Source: Candidatus Kerfeldbacteria bacterium
GTDB lineage: Bacteria; Patescibacteriota; Patescibacteriia; SBBC01; JACPUP01
Direction: 5' to 3'
Length of the DNA: 7,323 bases
Assembly: GCA_016192205.1 (NCBI GenBank)
Contig: JACPUP010000037.1
Span: 1-7,323, forward strand
Shown: piece by piece, positions 1 to 6,845 of the stretch
Position numbering within the stretch: position 1 is the first letter of the stretch
How the letters are laid out: each line of letters opens with the position of its first letter
The notes under the pieces: model-generated
The model's input: the letters and a program-made list of their open reading frames with translations, nothing else
Database searches by the model: none
Told to the model about the DNA's origin: nothing
Made by a program: the position numbers and the translations under genes

Positions 1-2714
1 ACGCCTTTCGACTTCGGGTAGGAAAACGCTGTCCAGCGCTTCCCGTTATCGTGGAGGACGCGCACCTGTCCGCTCGTCGACAGGGGCGAAAAAATGAGTT
101 CGTCTTTTCCATCGCCGTCCACATCGCCGAGGGAAATCGCACAGCCGGCTTCGAAGGACGAGCCGTACGGTTTGAAGCTCTTGGTGCGTTTTCCGGTCGC
201 GGTCAGCAGCCGGGCCTGGCATTTTTTCGTTCGCGCGACCACGACGTCAGTTGCGCCGTCGCCATTGACGTCCCCGGCCGCAACCGTCACGCCGACGCGC
301 GTGCGTTTACCATAAGGAAACCAGCGCTGCAACTGTTCGCCTTCCGCGTTGAACACCTTCACCTCGGCTTGACCGCTGTGCCGCCCCACGAGAATCTCGC
401 TGACGCCATCAGCGTCGAGGTCGGCGACGGCCACCCAGGCACCGCCGCGATACGAACCGGGGAACGCGAAGAAGCGATTGATGCTCTCGCCGGCGGCCGT
501 GAACAACGACACGTGCGCGGTCCCTTTGACCGGCACCGTGAGGATTTCCGCCGCACCATCGCCGTCGACATCGCCGACCGCCACATGCGCGCCGCCGCGG
601 AACGAGCTCGCGTACGCGAAGAATCGCGTCACCACTTCGCCGTCGGCGGTCAGCACGGTCACGTTCGTTGCCCCGCGCGCCGGCACCGCGACGAGCTCCA
701 CGGTCCCGTCGCCGTCGAGGTCGCCTTGGGCCACGGACAGACCACCGGTAAAGCGAGGACCGAACACGTCGATGGTCCGCGTGGTGCGCTTAGTCGTGGC
801 ATTGAGGAAACGCAACGTTGACCCGCGTCCAGACAGCGGCGCACTGACCACGTAGCCGGTTTGGCGCACGAAGACGAATTCGACGATGGCCGAGAGATTG
901 CCGAGGGTGTCCTTGGCGCGAATCCGCAGGTACCACGTGCCAGGGTCAACCTGGTCCGGAACGTAGGCGGCGTCAGACTGGAACGTGCCGGCCGTTTGCG
1001 GGTCAGCGGTCGCGCTCTTGGAAAACGCCACGAAGTAGCCGCTGACACCCGCGGGGTCGCTGGCACTGAACGTGTAGTGTCCCCGGGCCAAGGTGACTGC
1101 CGTCCCGCTGGCAATCGACCGTTGGTGGTCTTTGGCGGTGAAGCCGTTGATGGCCACGCCTGTCGGGCCAGTCCGATCGAGCACGATGGTGTCGGACACC
1201 GCCGCGCTGTTCCCCTTTGCGTCCGTGAACCGGACCGTCACGGTCCTGACCCCTTCGGCGGTTGAACCGCCCGTGGCCGCGTCGCTCATGTCCCAGAGCT
1301 TGCTCGTGGCATAGGCTTCAGGAACGCTGAAGGTGACCCCGTTGGAGAATGCCATGGATGCGATGCCGGTCGCGTCCGAGGCTGACAACGACAGCACCAC
1401 CGAGAGCGATGCGGTTTGCTCGGCACCGCCTTCGATGGTGACGCTTCCGGTCGGCGGCGTCGTGTCACTCACCACCGCGGTCAGGGCTGCGGTCACGTCC
1501 AACAACCCGTAGCCGTAGGTCTCATCGTAGCCGGGCGTCCCGAGATCTTTTGCCGTCGTCTGAAGAACGTTCTGGATCTGTGATCGGTCGGCCCCGGCCG
1601 CCAGCATCAAGGCCGCGGCTGCAGCCACGTGCGGAGCCGCCTGCGAAGTTCCTGCGTAGAGGAAACTGGCGTGTGACCCACACGCCGCATTGACGCAGGT
1701 TTGCTGCAGGATTCCATCCACCTGGCCGTCGCCGTTCTGGTCCACGGTCAGATCGCCACCCGGCGCAGCCAGGTCCAGGCCGGTCCCCGTGTTGGAGTAG
1801 CTCGCTTTCGTCTCATCGAACCGAACCCCACCGACCGAAATGACCTCGTCGTACCGGGCTGGGTAACTCACCGTGCTCGCCCCATCGTTGCCGACCGCGG
1901 CCACCAAGACGACCCCATCATTCTTCGCGTTGATGATGGCCGTGTGGAGAATCGGATCATCCTCGTTCCCGCCCAGGCTCAAATTGATGACCTTGGCCCC
2001 ATTCGCGTGCGCGAACGTCACCCCCTGGGTGATGGTGGCCGTCGAGCCGGTGCCGCTCGTGTCCAGCACTTTGATGGGCATGAGCGTCGATGCATAGGCA
2101 ATCCCCGCGCCGGCCGTGCCGTTGTTCGTATTCTGGAGAATAGTGCCGGCAACGTGCGTGCCGTGTCCGTTGTCGTCGCGCGGGTCAGCATCATTGTTGA
2201 CGTAGTCGTACCCGGCCACGGTTGGGGTGGTGGCATAATCCGGACCGCTGGTAAAACCCGAGTCGACCACGGCCACGATGATGCTGGGGTCACCGCCGTA
2301 CAGCGGCGCAATGGTGTCGAGATCCCAGGCCGAGGGAACTCGCACCGACGTAAAATTCCACTGGTTCGGAAACTGCGGATCGTTCGGCGCGAACGACGAG
2401 CGGTACACCTTGTTCGGCTGGGCCGCCGCCACGGCCGAAGACGCCCGGAGCTGGGCGAGCACCCGGCGCTGGTCGCGTTCGTGCGCGGTCGTGACGAGGA
2501 AGGTTCCGGGGACACCGGCCAGTGACCGGAGGGTTTCCGCCTCCGCCAGCGCGTCCGACACGGCGGTGAGTTCTTCGGCCGTCAGGGGACGATCAACCAG
2601 CTGGAACAAGAGCTCATGCGACCAGGGATTCACGTCCGCGGCCATGGTCGGTCGCATAACGAAGAAAAGACCGAGGACAAGAAAACAGCATCGGACCGGG
2701 CTCATGCGCTTCAT
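1..2714 (-). CDS. Secreted subtilisin-family (S8) serine protease with Ig-like modules and FG-GAP/VCBS-type repeats; C-terminus beyond the window
   Basis: I translated this frame by hand: 904 codons run open to the window's left edge, so the C-terminus is missing. Residues 1-25 look like a signal peptide (basic start, hydrophobic 9-20, cleavage near TMA-A). Residues about 30-105 resemble an I9-type propeptide ending AAAQPNKVY. The peptidase domain (about 116-405) has the full triad: D151 in VAVVDSG, H184 in NGHGTHVAG, S357 in AGTSQAAPHVA, plus oxyanion-hole N276 in VGNDG. A loop with DQNGDGQVDG (325-334) is probably calcium-binding, and C340/C345 could form a disulfide. Two Ig-like modules follow, opening with TTPPTGSV (418) and DRTGPTG (513). 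Then come five repeats of about 50 residues with DxDxDG-type motifs at 665, 715, 765, 815 and 864. The start ATG overlaps the stop of the upstream HtrA-like gene (ATGA), which suggests translational coupling. Likely role: exported or surface protease; the substrate is unknown. Confidence 0.93.
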   Translation of the reverse strand, partial: MKRMSPVRCCFLVLGLFFVMRPTMAADVNPWSHELLFQLVDRPLTAEELTAVSDALAEAETLRSLAGVPGTFLVTTAHERDQRRVLAQLRASSAVAAAQPNKVYRSSFAPNDPQFPNQWNFTSVRVPSAWDLDTIAPLYGGDPSIIVAVVDSGFTSGPDYATTPTVAGYDYVNNDADPRDDNGHGTHVAGTILQNTNNGTAGAGIAYASTLMPIKVLDTSGTGSTATITQGVTFAHANGAKVINLSLGGNEDDPILHTAIINAKNDGVVLVAAVGNDGASTVSYPARYDEVISVGGVRFDETKASYSNTGTGLDLAAPGGDLTVDQNGDGQVDGILQQTCVNAACGSHASFLYAGTSQAAPHVAAAAALMLAAGADRSQIQNVLQTTAKDLGTPGYDETYGYGLLDVTAALTAVVSDTTPPTGSVTIEGGAEQTASLSVVLSLSASDATGIASMAFSNGVTFSVPEAYATSKLWDMSDAATGGSTAEGVRTVTVRFTDAKGNSAAVSDTIVLDRTGPTGVAINGFTAKDHQRSIASGTAVTLARGHYTFSASDPAGVSGYFVAFSKSATADPQTAGTFQSDAAYVPDQVDPGTWYLRIRAKDTLGNLSAIVEFVFVRQTGYVVSAPLSGRGSTLRFLNATTKRTTRTIDVFGPRFTGGLSVAQGDLDGDGTVELVAVPARGATNVTVLTADGEVVTRFFAYASSFRGGAHVAVGDVDGDGAAEILTVPVKGTAHVSLFTAAGESINRFFAFPGSYRGGAWVAVADLDADGVSEILVGRHSGQAEVKVFNAEGEQLQRWFPYGKRTRVGVTVAAGDVNGDGATDVVVARTKKCQARLLTATGKRTKSFKPYGSSFEAGCAISLGDVDGDGKDELIFSPLSTSGQVRVLHDNGKRWTAFSYPKSKG

Positions 2715-3961
2715 GGACGGAGAATCCCCAACGTCACCTCCACGTCCAACTCTTCGGCGCCGCGGGCGAGCGTCAGCGTCGCGCGTTCACCCGGGGTCAA
2801 ATCCTGCACCACTTCGCTCAAAGGGTTTTGACGATCAATGGTCAGGCCATTCACTTGCAACACCACATCATTGGCCTTGACCCCGGCGCTGGCCGCTGCC
2901 CCGCGAGGAGCCACGGCCGGCTGCTCGGTCGCGTTGGCCGATGCCACCAAGGCGCCCACCGTCCGATCGGTCAGCGCCGTGTCCGCAGGCAGGCGGCTCA
3001 CGTCAACCGTCGTCACGCCGAGCGAAGGACGAATGAGGTCAGTGCCGCGCAGGAGCTGGCGGAGCGCTGCCCGCATGTGCCAGATGGGCGCGATCGCCTG
3101 CTGACCAGTCACGGGCTCGGCCACCGCAACGCCGAGGACCTCGCCCGATCCGTTGAACACGGCAGTGCCCGGCGCCAACGGTGCTCCGCTCACGAGCAAG
3201 AGCCGGTCAAGCTCATCGGACGATTCGACCAACGCATTGCTCCCGTCACCACGACGGACGTCCACCGCTGACACGACCGTGGCGTTGACCGCAATCGTAT
3301 CGGGGATGCCCGAAACGCTGTACGCGAACGCGTCCAGGCCAGGGACCACGGTGGTGCGACCGGCAAACTTTGCCGACCGGAAGTCGCTGCCCTCGACCGT
3401 CAGGAAAACGTAGGGCGACACGGGATCGAGCGTGACCGCCGTGACCGGAAAGAGGCGCTGGTCGCTCAAGAGGATGGCCAGGTGCGTCGAGGGTTCCGGT
3501 ACAACGTCGCGCGTGGTGACGATGAGCCCATTGTTCGCGACGATGACGCCCGTGCCACGAAACGAGGCGGGGGACGGCAGGTCAGCCACCGTCTCCAGTG
3601 TGGTTGGCACGCCAGCGTAGACGCCAACGAGGACGGGACGGATGGCGTCATTCCGGTCGACCGCCACTTGTTCCGGACTGGCCGAGGGCGACGCGTTCCG
3701 CTCGACGACCACGCGCTCGGTGGCGCTCGGCACGAAGAAACGGATCCACGAATCTGCTGGGACCCGATCGCTCAAGGCCGTCACACCCGCAAGACCACCC
3801 ACCACACCCACGACCCCGACCACGAACGCCAACGCGAGCGTGAGGCCGACCGGTACGCGGCGCGGTTTTTCGATGGTCTGCAGGCCCGCGGCGTAGAGTT
3901 GTTCGAATGCCTGCTGCTCGTGTTTCGTCTTCGGGGACGTCGGTGCGATCTTTGGTTTCAT
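2711..3961 (-). CDS. Membrane-anchored HtrA/DegP-like protein with PDZ domain, catalytic triad lost (predicted pseudoprotease)
   Basis: A 416-residue protein with a cytoplasmic N-terminus (KPRR at 32-35 before the helix), one membrane helix at about 37-64, and an extracytoplasmic part. Residues about 105-285 follow the trypsin-like fold of S1C/HtrA proteases: RGTGVIVANNGLIVTT (135-150) matches the stretch before the catalytic His, and NGSGEVLGV (270-278) the stretch after the catalytic Ser. The triad is gone. The usual NHVV reads RDVV (Asp152 in place of His), the usual D-L-A after the second strand reads P183-Y184-V185, and the usual PGNSGGP is shortened to PGTA (264-267). A PDZ domain fits about 312-414, with GAAASAGVKANDVVLQVNG at 354-372. 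The gene starts 10 bases after the stop of the membrane-protein gene and ends in an ATGA overlap with the subtilase gene. I infer a non-proteolytic sensing, scaffold or chaperone role at the membrane, perhaps towards the adjacent exported protease. Confidence 0.88.
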   Translation of the reverse strand: MKPKIAPTSPKTKHEQQAFEQLYAAGLQTIEKPRRVPVGLTLALAFVVGVVGVVGGLAGVTALSDRVPADSWIRFFVPSATERVVVERNASPSASPEQVAVDRNDAIRPVLVGVYAGVPTTLETVADLPSPASFRGTGVIVANNGLIVTTRDVVPEPSTHLAILLSDQRLFPVTAVTLDPVSPYVFLTVEGSDFRSAKFAGRTTVVPGLDAFAYSVSGIPDTIAVNATVVSAVDVRRGDGSNALVESSDELDRLLLVSGAPLAPGTAVFNGSGEVLGVAVAEPVTGQQAIAPIWHMRAALRQLLRGTDLIRPSLGVTTVDVSRLPADTALTDRTVGALVASANATEQPAVAPRGAAASAGVKANDVVLQVNGLTIDRQNPLSEVVQDLTPGERATLTLARGAEELDVEVTLGILRP

Positions 3962-3971
3962 GCGACAACGG

Positions 3972-4730
3972 TTACCGCCAGGAAGCCGTCAGGAGCGTTA
4001 AGACTACCACAAACAAGCCGGTAAGGACATACCGCTGCAACCGGGCTCGATCGAGCGTCGACCGCAATTCGTAGTGGGTCAGGTTCATGGTCACGTAGAA
4101 AAAGGTGGCGATGAGGAGCCCGTTGACGTAGTGATCGGCCGGAAGGATGAAGAGGGCGATGGCAACCTCCGTGCCCAGGAGCGTCAGGAGTCCGGCCGAG
4201 GCGAGCGCGCGCCGGAACTCCACCTTGCCAATGGCGAAGGTGTGGAGGGCGGTGACGAAGAGCGTCGCGGTCAGGCCGAGCATGAGGACCCACGCGCGCA
4301 AGCCCAGGAAAAACCGGAACCCGAACAACGCGCTGGCGATGAGGAACACGCTGACGATGTTCACGTAAGCAGAGATATTCTCGATGGCGAAGGCTTGGTA
4401 GCTCTCGGTCCGGAACTGGAAAGCGAACAGCTGTTCCCCGTAAACCCACAGCAGCACGGCCACGCCGACCGTCACCAGATGGCGCACCAGCGGCTGGTCC
4501 GGAAACAGCACGAACCCCAGCGCACCCATAACCAGGAGCGCCGGGGGAACCACGACCAGCGCGGTCGTCCGGCTCAACGGTCGCGTGATGAGAACGACGC
4601 CGGCGACAACGATCCCGAGCACGAGTGGCCCGATGACGAACAGGTGGCGCGGGACGCGCAGGAGGTATTCGAAACCAACGAACGCGGCCGCGCCCGTGAG
4701 AAACGGCAGGAGTCGAACCAGGAGAATCAT
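3972..4730 (-). CDS. Polytopic integral membrane protein of unknown function
   Basis: A 252-residue, very hydrophobic protein with about eight or nine membrane helices (roughly 4-24, 29-48, 56-75, 81-99, 120-138, 142-165, 173-195, 203-218, 231-250). The charged segment FRTESYQAFAIENISAYVN (106-124) and the stretch HYVNGLLIATFFYVTMNLTHYELR near 200-223 (shown here only as a landmark) are the most distinctive parts and could be functional. I do not recognise a transporter or enzyme signature, so no function is assigned. The start ATG overlaps the stop of the upstream gene in an ATGA junction, so the two are probably translationally coupled. The next gene begins 10 bases after its stop. This places it in a membrane/export operon, possibly as a partner of the single-pass protein before it. 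Confidence 0.8.
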   Translation of the reverse strand: MILLVRLLPFLTGAAAFVGFEYLLRVPRHLFVIGPLVLGIVVAGVVLITRPLSRTTALVVVPPALLVMGALGFVLFPDQPLVRHLVTVGVAVLLWVYGEQLFAFQFRTESYQAFAIENISAYVNIVSVFLIASALFGFRFFLGLRAWVLMLGLTATLFVTALHTFAIGKVEFRRALASAGLLTLLGTEVAIALFILPADHYVNGLLIATFFYVTMNLTHYELRSTLDRARLQRYVLTGLFVVVLTLLTASWR

Positions 4731-5365
4731 TGGAACTCAAGCGTCAGCGCCGTCCCCGTCTGCCGAACCGCAGCCAAGGGCGGGACCAGTTGGTTGGCGA
4801 AGAGCGCGGCCTGGTCAACCGTACCGACCGCCAGGAGGCCGAACAGGAAGCGCGGCACGGTTTGCTGTCCCACGGTAATGGCCGTGATCTCGAAATCGAG
4901 TTGCCCCTCACGTACGCGCGGTTGGGCCACAACCGTCGCCGTCACCGCTGAACGCTTGAGATGTCCGAACAGCTCGACGCCGGCGTCCGTCACCGCCACC
5001 TGACCATCGCCGTAGGGAAACGTGGGCAGCTGGACTGCCTGCCCAAAGGCCGCAGTCAAATCAGCCTCGGTCAGGGTGAGGGTCGTGAGGTTGGCTTGGC
5101 GCAAACGCTGGAGCACGGTCCCGGCTGATGCCGCGACGACGCGACTCGGCGACCCCGGTGTCTGGATGCGGATTATGACGCCACGGAGAAGCAATCCGGC
5201 CACCAGGACCATGAGCGCAATCATCACCAAACGGCCCAGGCGGCGTCCAACGGCTCGGCTCGCTGACGCGCCAACAGCCTTCGTGCCACGCCAGAGCAGC
5301 GAGCGACGATGTGGCGGCGGTGGCGCGTTACGGCGGGGATCGATCCGGGCCATGACGACTGCCAT
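4727..5365 (-). CDS. Single-pass membrane protein with DUF2140/DUF2993-like (lipid-binding-like) extracytoplasmic domain
   Basis: With the start chosen at 5365 the protein has 212 residues: a basic, proline-containing cytoplasmic tail (PRRNAPPPPHRR at 10-21), one membrane helix at about 46-66, and an extracytoplasmic domain. That domain shows the pattern LTLTEADLTAAF (96-107), GQVAVTDAGVELFG (121-134) and REGQLDFEITAITVG (152-166) followed by TVPRFLFGLL. The order of 'leucine-threonine-glutamate helix, amphipathic strands, G.L.F.I..I.VG...P' resembles the YpmS (DUF2140) and LmeA (DUF2993) families, thought to bind lipids. The match is from memory of the pattern and is moderate. The frame is open to 5428, but a start there would overlap dinB by about 100 bases. 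The ATG at 5365 has a weak GGA-containing sequence just upstream; the ATG at 5353 has none. It overlaps the dinB 3' end by 38 bases and the next gene by 4. Confidence 0.72.
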   Translation of the reverse strand: MAVVMARIDPRRNAPPPPHRRSLLWRGTKAVGASASRAVGRRLGRLVMIALMVLVAGLLLRGVIIRIQTPGSPSRVVAASAGTVLQRLRQANLTTLTLTEADLTAAFGQAVQLPTFPYGDGQVAVTDAGVELFGHLKRSAVTATVVAQPRVREGQLDFEITAITVGQQTVPRFLFGLLAVGTVDQAALFANQLVPPLAAVRQTGTALTLEFQ

Positions 5366-6614
5366 TGTATCCGTTCGCGAGCATCTGGTCGAGCGGGACG
5401 TCCCAGGAAACCGTTTTCCGAAACCCAATCCGGTCCGGCGCGTGCTCGTCGCTCAAACCGAACTGGGCGCCGTAGACAACGGTCTGCTCGCCGTACCGAT
5501 CATTCAACGCATCAAGCGCAGCGGCAAGGTGGAGGAGGTCGCGACGCTCCGGCCACAGCGCTGCCTGTCGTGACCGGGGCCGGAGCCGTCCGAGTCCGAG
5601 TGCGAGCGCGCTCGGTGTCTGGCCGCTGGCTTGAGGGGCGAAGCATGTCCAGGCCAAACGAAAAATGGTGCGTGAGTCAACGATCGGCTGAAACGACAGG
5701 CGGCGTCCTCCGCCCCCGCCGCCTTCCGCCGTGGAAAACCAGAGCCAGAACTCATGCCCCTCGAGGTCGAGACTCCGCAATCGCCGGCCGGTCCGCTCCG
5801 CAAGCTTCATGAGCACGCGCTGGCTGAACCCGAGGTCCTTCGTACGTTGCTTGAGAACGTGCGAGTGGCCGATGGACTTCGGCAACCCCTGCATCGTGAC
5901 AGTGCCGACTTCAATCCCATTCACGTTCGCCCACAACTCATACCCACGCACGCCCAGGCTGGCGATGAGATTCGTCACCGGGTATCGTCGCAACTCGCCC
6001 AGGGTATGGATGCCGAGGGCTTTCAAGCGACACTCAAGACGCCGGGCAATGCCCCAGGCCTCGGTCAGTTCGCGGCCAGCCAGGTACGCAGCAAGATGCT
6101 TCTGCTCGAGGACAACGAGCTGACCTTTGGGTGCGGTATCCGAAGCGAATTTCGCCAGCCAACGCGTTGGCGCCACGCCGGCCGAGGCGGTCAGCCACTC
6201 CGCCACCTCGTCGTGGATGCGACGCTGGATGCGCCAGCCGATGGTGGCTGCCTCGTCAAGACTCTGCACCCAACCCGTAAGATCGAGGAAAGCCTCATCG
6301 ATCGAGTAGGTTTCAATCTGCTCAGACTCTTGGGCCATAATCGCAAAAATCCGTTCAGTGGCCGAGCGGTACTTGGCCGGATCGACTTCAACAATCACGA
6401 GTGCTGGATCACGCGTGAGCCCGTCAACCACCCGCATGCCGGTCACGATGCCCTTGGCTTTTGCCTCTTTGGACGTCGCAATCAGGCACGCGCCGCGGTA
6501 CAGCCCAGCCGCCACGCCCAACGCCTTGCCCCGCCAGAGCGGATTGGCCTGTTGCTCCACCGACGCGAAATAACTGTTCATATCTAAATGGAGAACAATG
6601 CGAGGATAGGCCAT
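5328..6614 (-). CDS. dinB: Y-family DNA polymerase, DinB / Pol IV type
   Basis: A 428-residue translesion polymerase of the DinB/UmuC family, which copies damaged DNA in the cytoplasm. The palm shows LHLDMNSYFASVE (8-20) with metal ligand D11 and probable steric gate F16, and YSIDEAFLDLTG (103-114) with D106 and E107. KYR at 81-83 and the finger segment KEAKAKGIVTGM are typical. The LAKFASD...PKG segment (153-164) and a helix-hairpin-helix region WGIARRLECRLKALGIHTLGEL (187-208, given by position) follow. The little finger covers about 245-395 and contains a run of six glycines (298-303). The protein is longer than E. coli Pol IV (351 aa). I see no clear clamp-binding motif (QLxLF type) in the tail. 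The start at 6614 has only a short AAGG three bases upstream; MAYPR agrees with the family N-terminus. The 3' end overlaps the next gene by 38 bases. No LexA-type operator was found nearby. Confidence 0.96.
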   Translation of the reverse strand: MAYPRIVLHLDMNSYFASVEQQANPLWRGKALGVAAGLYRGACLIATSKEAKAKGIVTGMRVVDGLTRDPALVIVEVDPAKYRSATERIFAIMAQESEQIETYSIDEAFLDLTGWVQSLDEAATIGWRIQRRIHDEVAEWLTASAGVAPTRWLAKFASDTAPKGQLVVLEQKHLAAYLAGRELTEAWGIARRLECRLKALGIHTLGELRRYPVTNLIASLGVRGYELWANVNGIEVGTVTMQGLPKSIGHSHVLKQRTKDLGFSQRVLMKLAERTGRRLRSLDLEGHEFWLWFSTAEGGGGGGRRLSFQPIVDSRTIFRLAWTCFAPQASGQTPSALALGLGRLRPRSRQAALWPERRDLLHLAAALDALNDRYGEQTVVYGAQFGLSDEHAPDRIGFRKTVSWDVPLDQMLANGYNGSRHGPDRSPP

Positions 6615-6660
6615 ACGCCTTAGCGAAAGCGAAGTTGAGGAACGCCAACGGCGCGACGAA

Positions 6661-6702
6661 ACCCCGCACCGAAGTGAGCGAAGCGAACGACTGGTGCGGG
6701 GT
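6661..6702. repeat. Perfect 10-bp inverted repeat (hairpin) between dinB and the dinB fragment
   Basis: Arm 6661-6670 (accccgcacc) is the exact reverse complement of 6693-6702, with a 22-base loop of short purine-rich repeats (agtgagcgaagcgaacgact). The right arm ends inside the last conserved codon of the dinB fragment at 6701-6739. On the minus strand the stem is followed by TTTCG only, so it is a poor intrinsic terminator. It could be a small palindromic (REP-like) element, a weak attenuator in the dinB leader, or a recombination scar. Confidence 0.7.
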
Positions 6703-6739
6703 ACGAGTTCATGTCCAAGTGAAGGATGGCGCGTGGGTA
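6701..6739 (-). pseudogene. Diverged 5' fragment of a second dinB
   Basis: On the minus strand these 39 bases read YPRAILHLDMNSY, against YPRIVLHLDMNSY at the start of the intact dinB (residues 3-15). That is 11 of 13 residues identical, yet only three codons (CGC, ATG, AAC) are the same; about 24 of 39 bases match. Just upstream the fragment also shares the leader word ttagcgagag (6741-6750, plus strand) with ttagcgaaag before the intact gene (6620-6629), 9 of 10 bases. The start codon region is missing and homology stops at the 6693-6702 hairpin arm. The frame then runs through unrelated residues to a TAA at 6620-6622, five bases before the dinB ATG. It is a relic of a distinct dinB, or possibly a short leader frame upstream of dinB. 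Confidence 0.68.
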
Positions 6740-6754
6740 TTTAGCGAGAGTGTA

Positions 6755-6793
6755 GGGTATAGGGATTAGGGATGAGGGACTAGGGTATAGGGT
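6755..6793 (+). repeat. Heptamer array with six GGG runs (potential G-quadruplex)
   Basis: GGG begins at 6755, 6762, 6769, 6776, 6783 and 6790: six runs at exactly 7-base spacing, separated by four bases (TATA, ATTA, ATGA, ACTA, TATA). This satisfies the G3N4 pattern for an intramolecular G-quadruplex on the plus strand. It resembles heptanucleotide short tandem repeats (STRR) known from cyanobacteria in form, not in sequence. It lies directly upstream of the promoter for the RNA candidate and next to the dinB fragment. Confidence 0.85.
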
Positions 6794-6810
6794 CTGGCGT
6801 ATTGAAAATG

Positions 6811-6839
6811 TTGACTCATAAAAGAAACGTCTATACACT
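6811..6839 (+). promoter_or_regulatory. Sigma70-type promoter for the RNA candidate
   Basis: TTGACT at 6811-6816, a 17-base spacer, and TACACT at 6834-6839 match the -35 and -10 consensus with one and two mismatches. It sits in the only AT-rich island of the intergenic region. A start seven bases after the -10 would be G6846, which is exactly the first paired base of the following stem-loop. The AT-rich patch could also serve a leftward promoter for dinB, but no good minus-strand match was seen. Confidence 0.5.
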
Positions 6840-6845
6840 GCCCTC

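Noticed and set aside
51..821. Plus-strand 256-codon open frame
   Set aside because: It lies opposite the repeat region of the subtilase gene, is rich in Arg/His/Ala as expected for an antisense frame in GC-rich DNA, and shows no domain or start signal.
1701..2525. Plus-strand 274-codon open frame
   Set aside because: It is antisense to the catalytic domain of the subtilase, whose triad and motifs are unambiguous; composition is typical of a shadow frame.
4074..5003. Plus-strand 309-codon open frame rich in Glu, Arg, Gln and His
   Set aside because: It is the antisense of the polytopic membrane protein and its upstream neighbour; hydrophobic codons on one strand give charged ones on the other.
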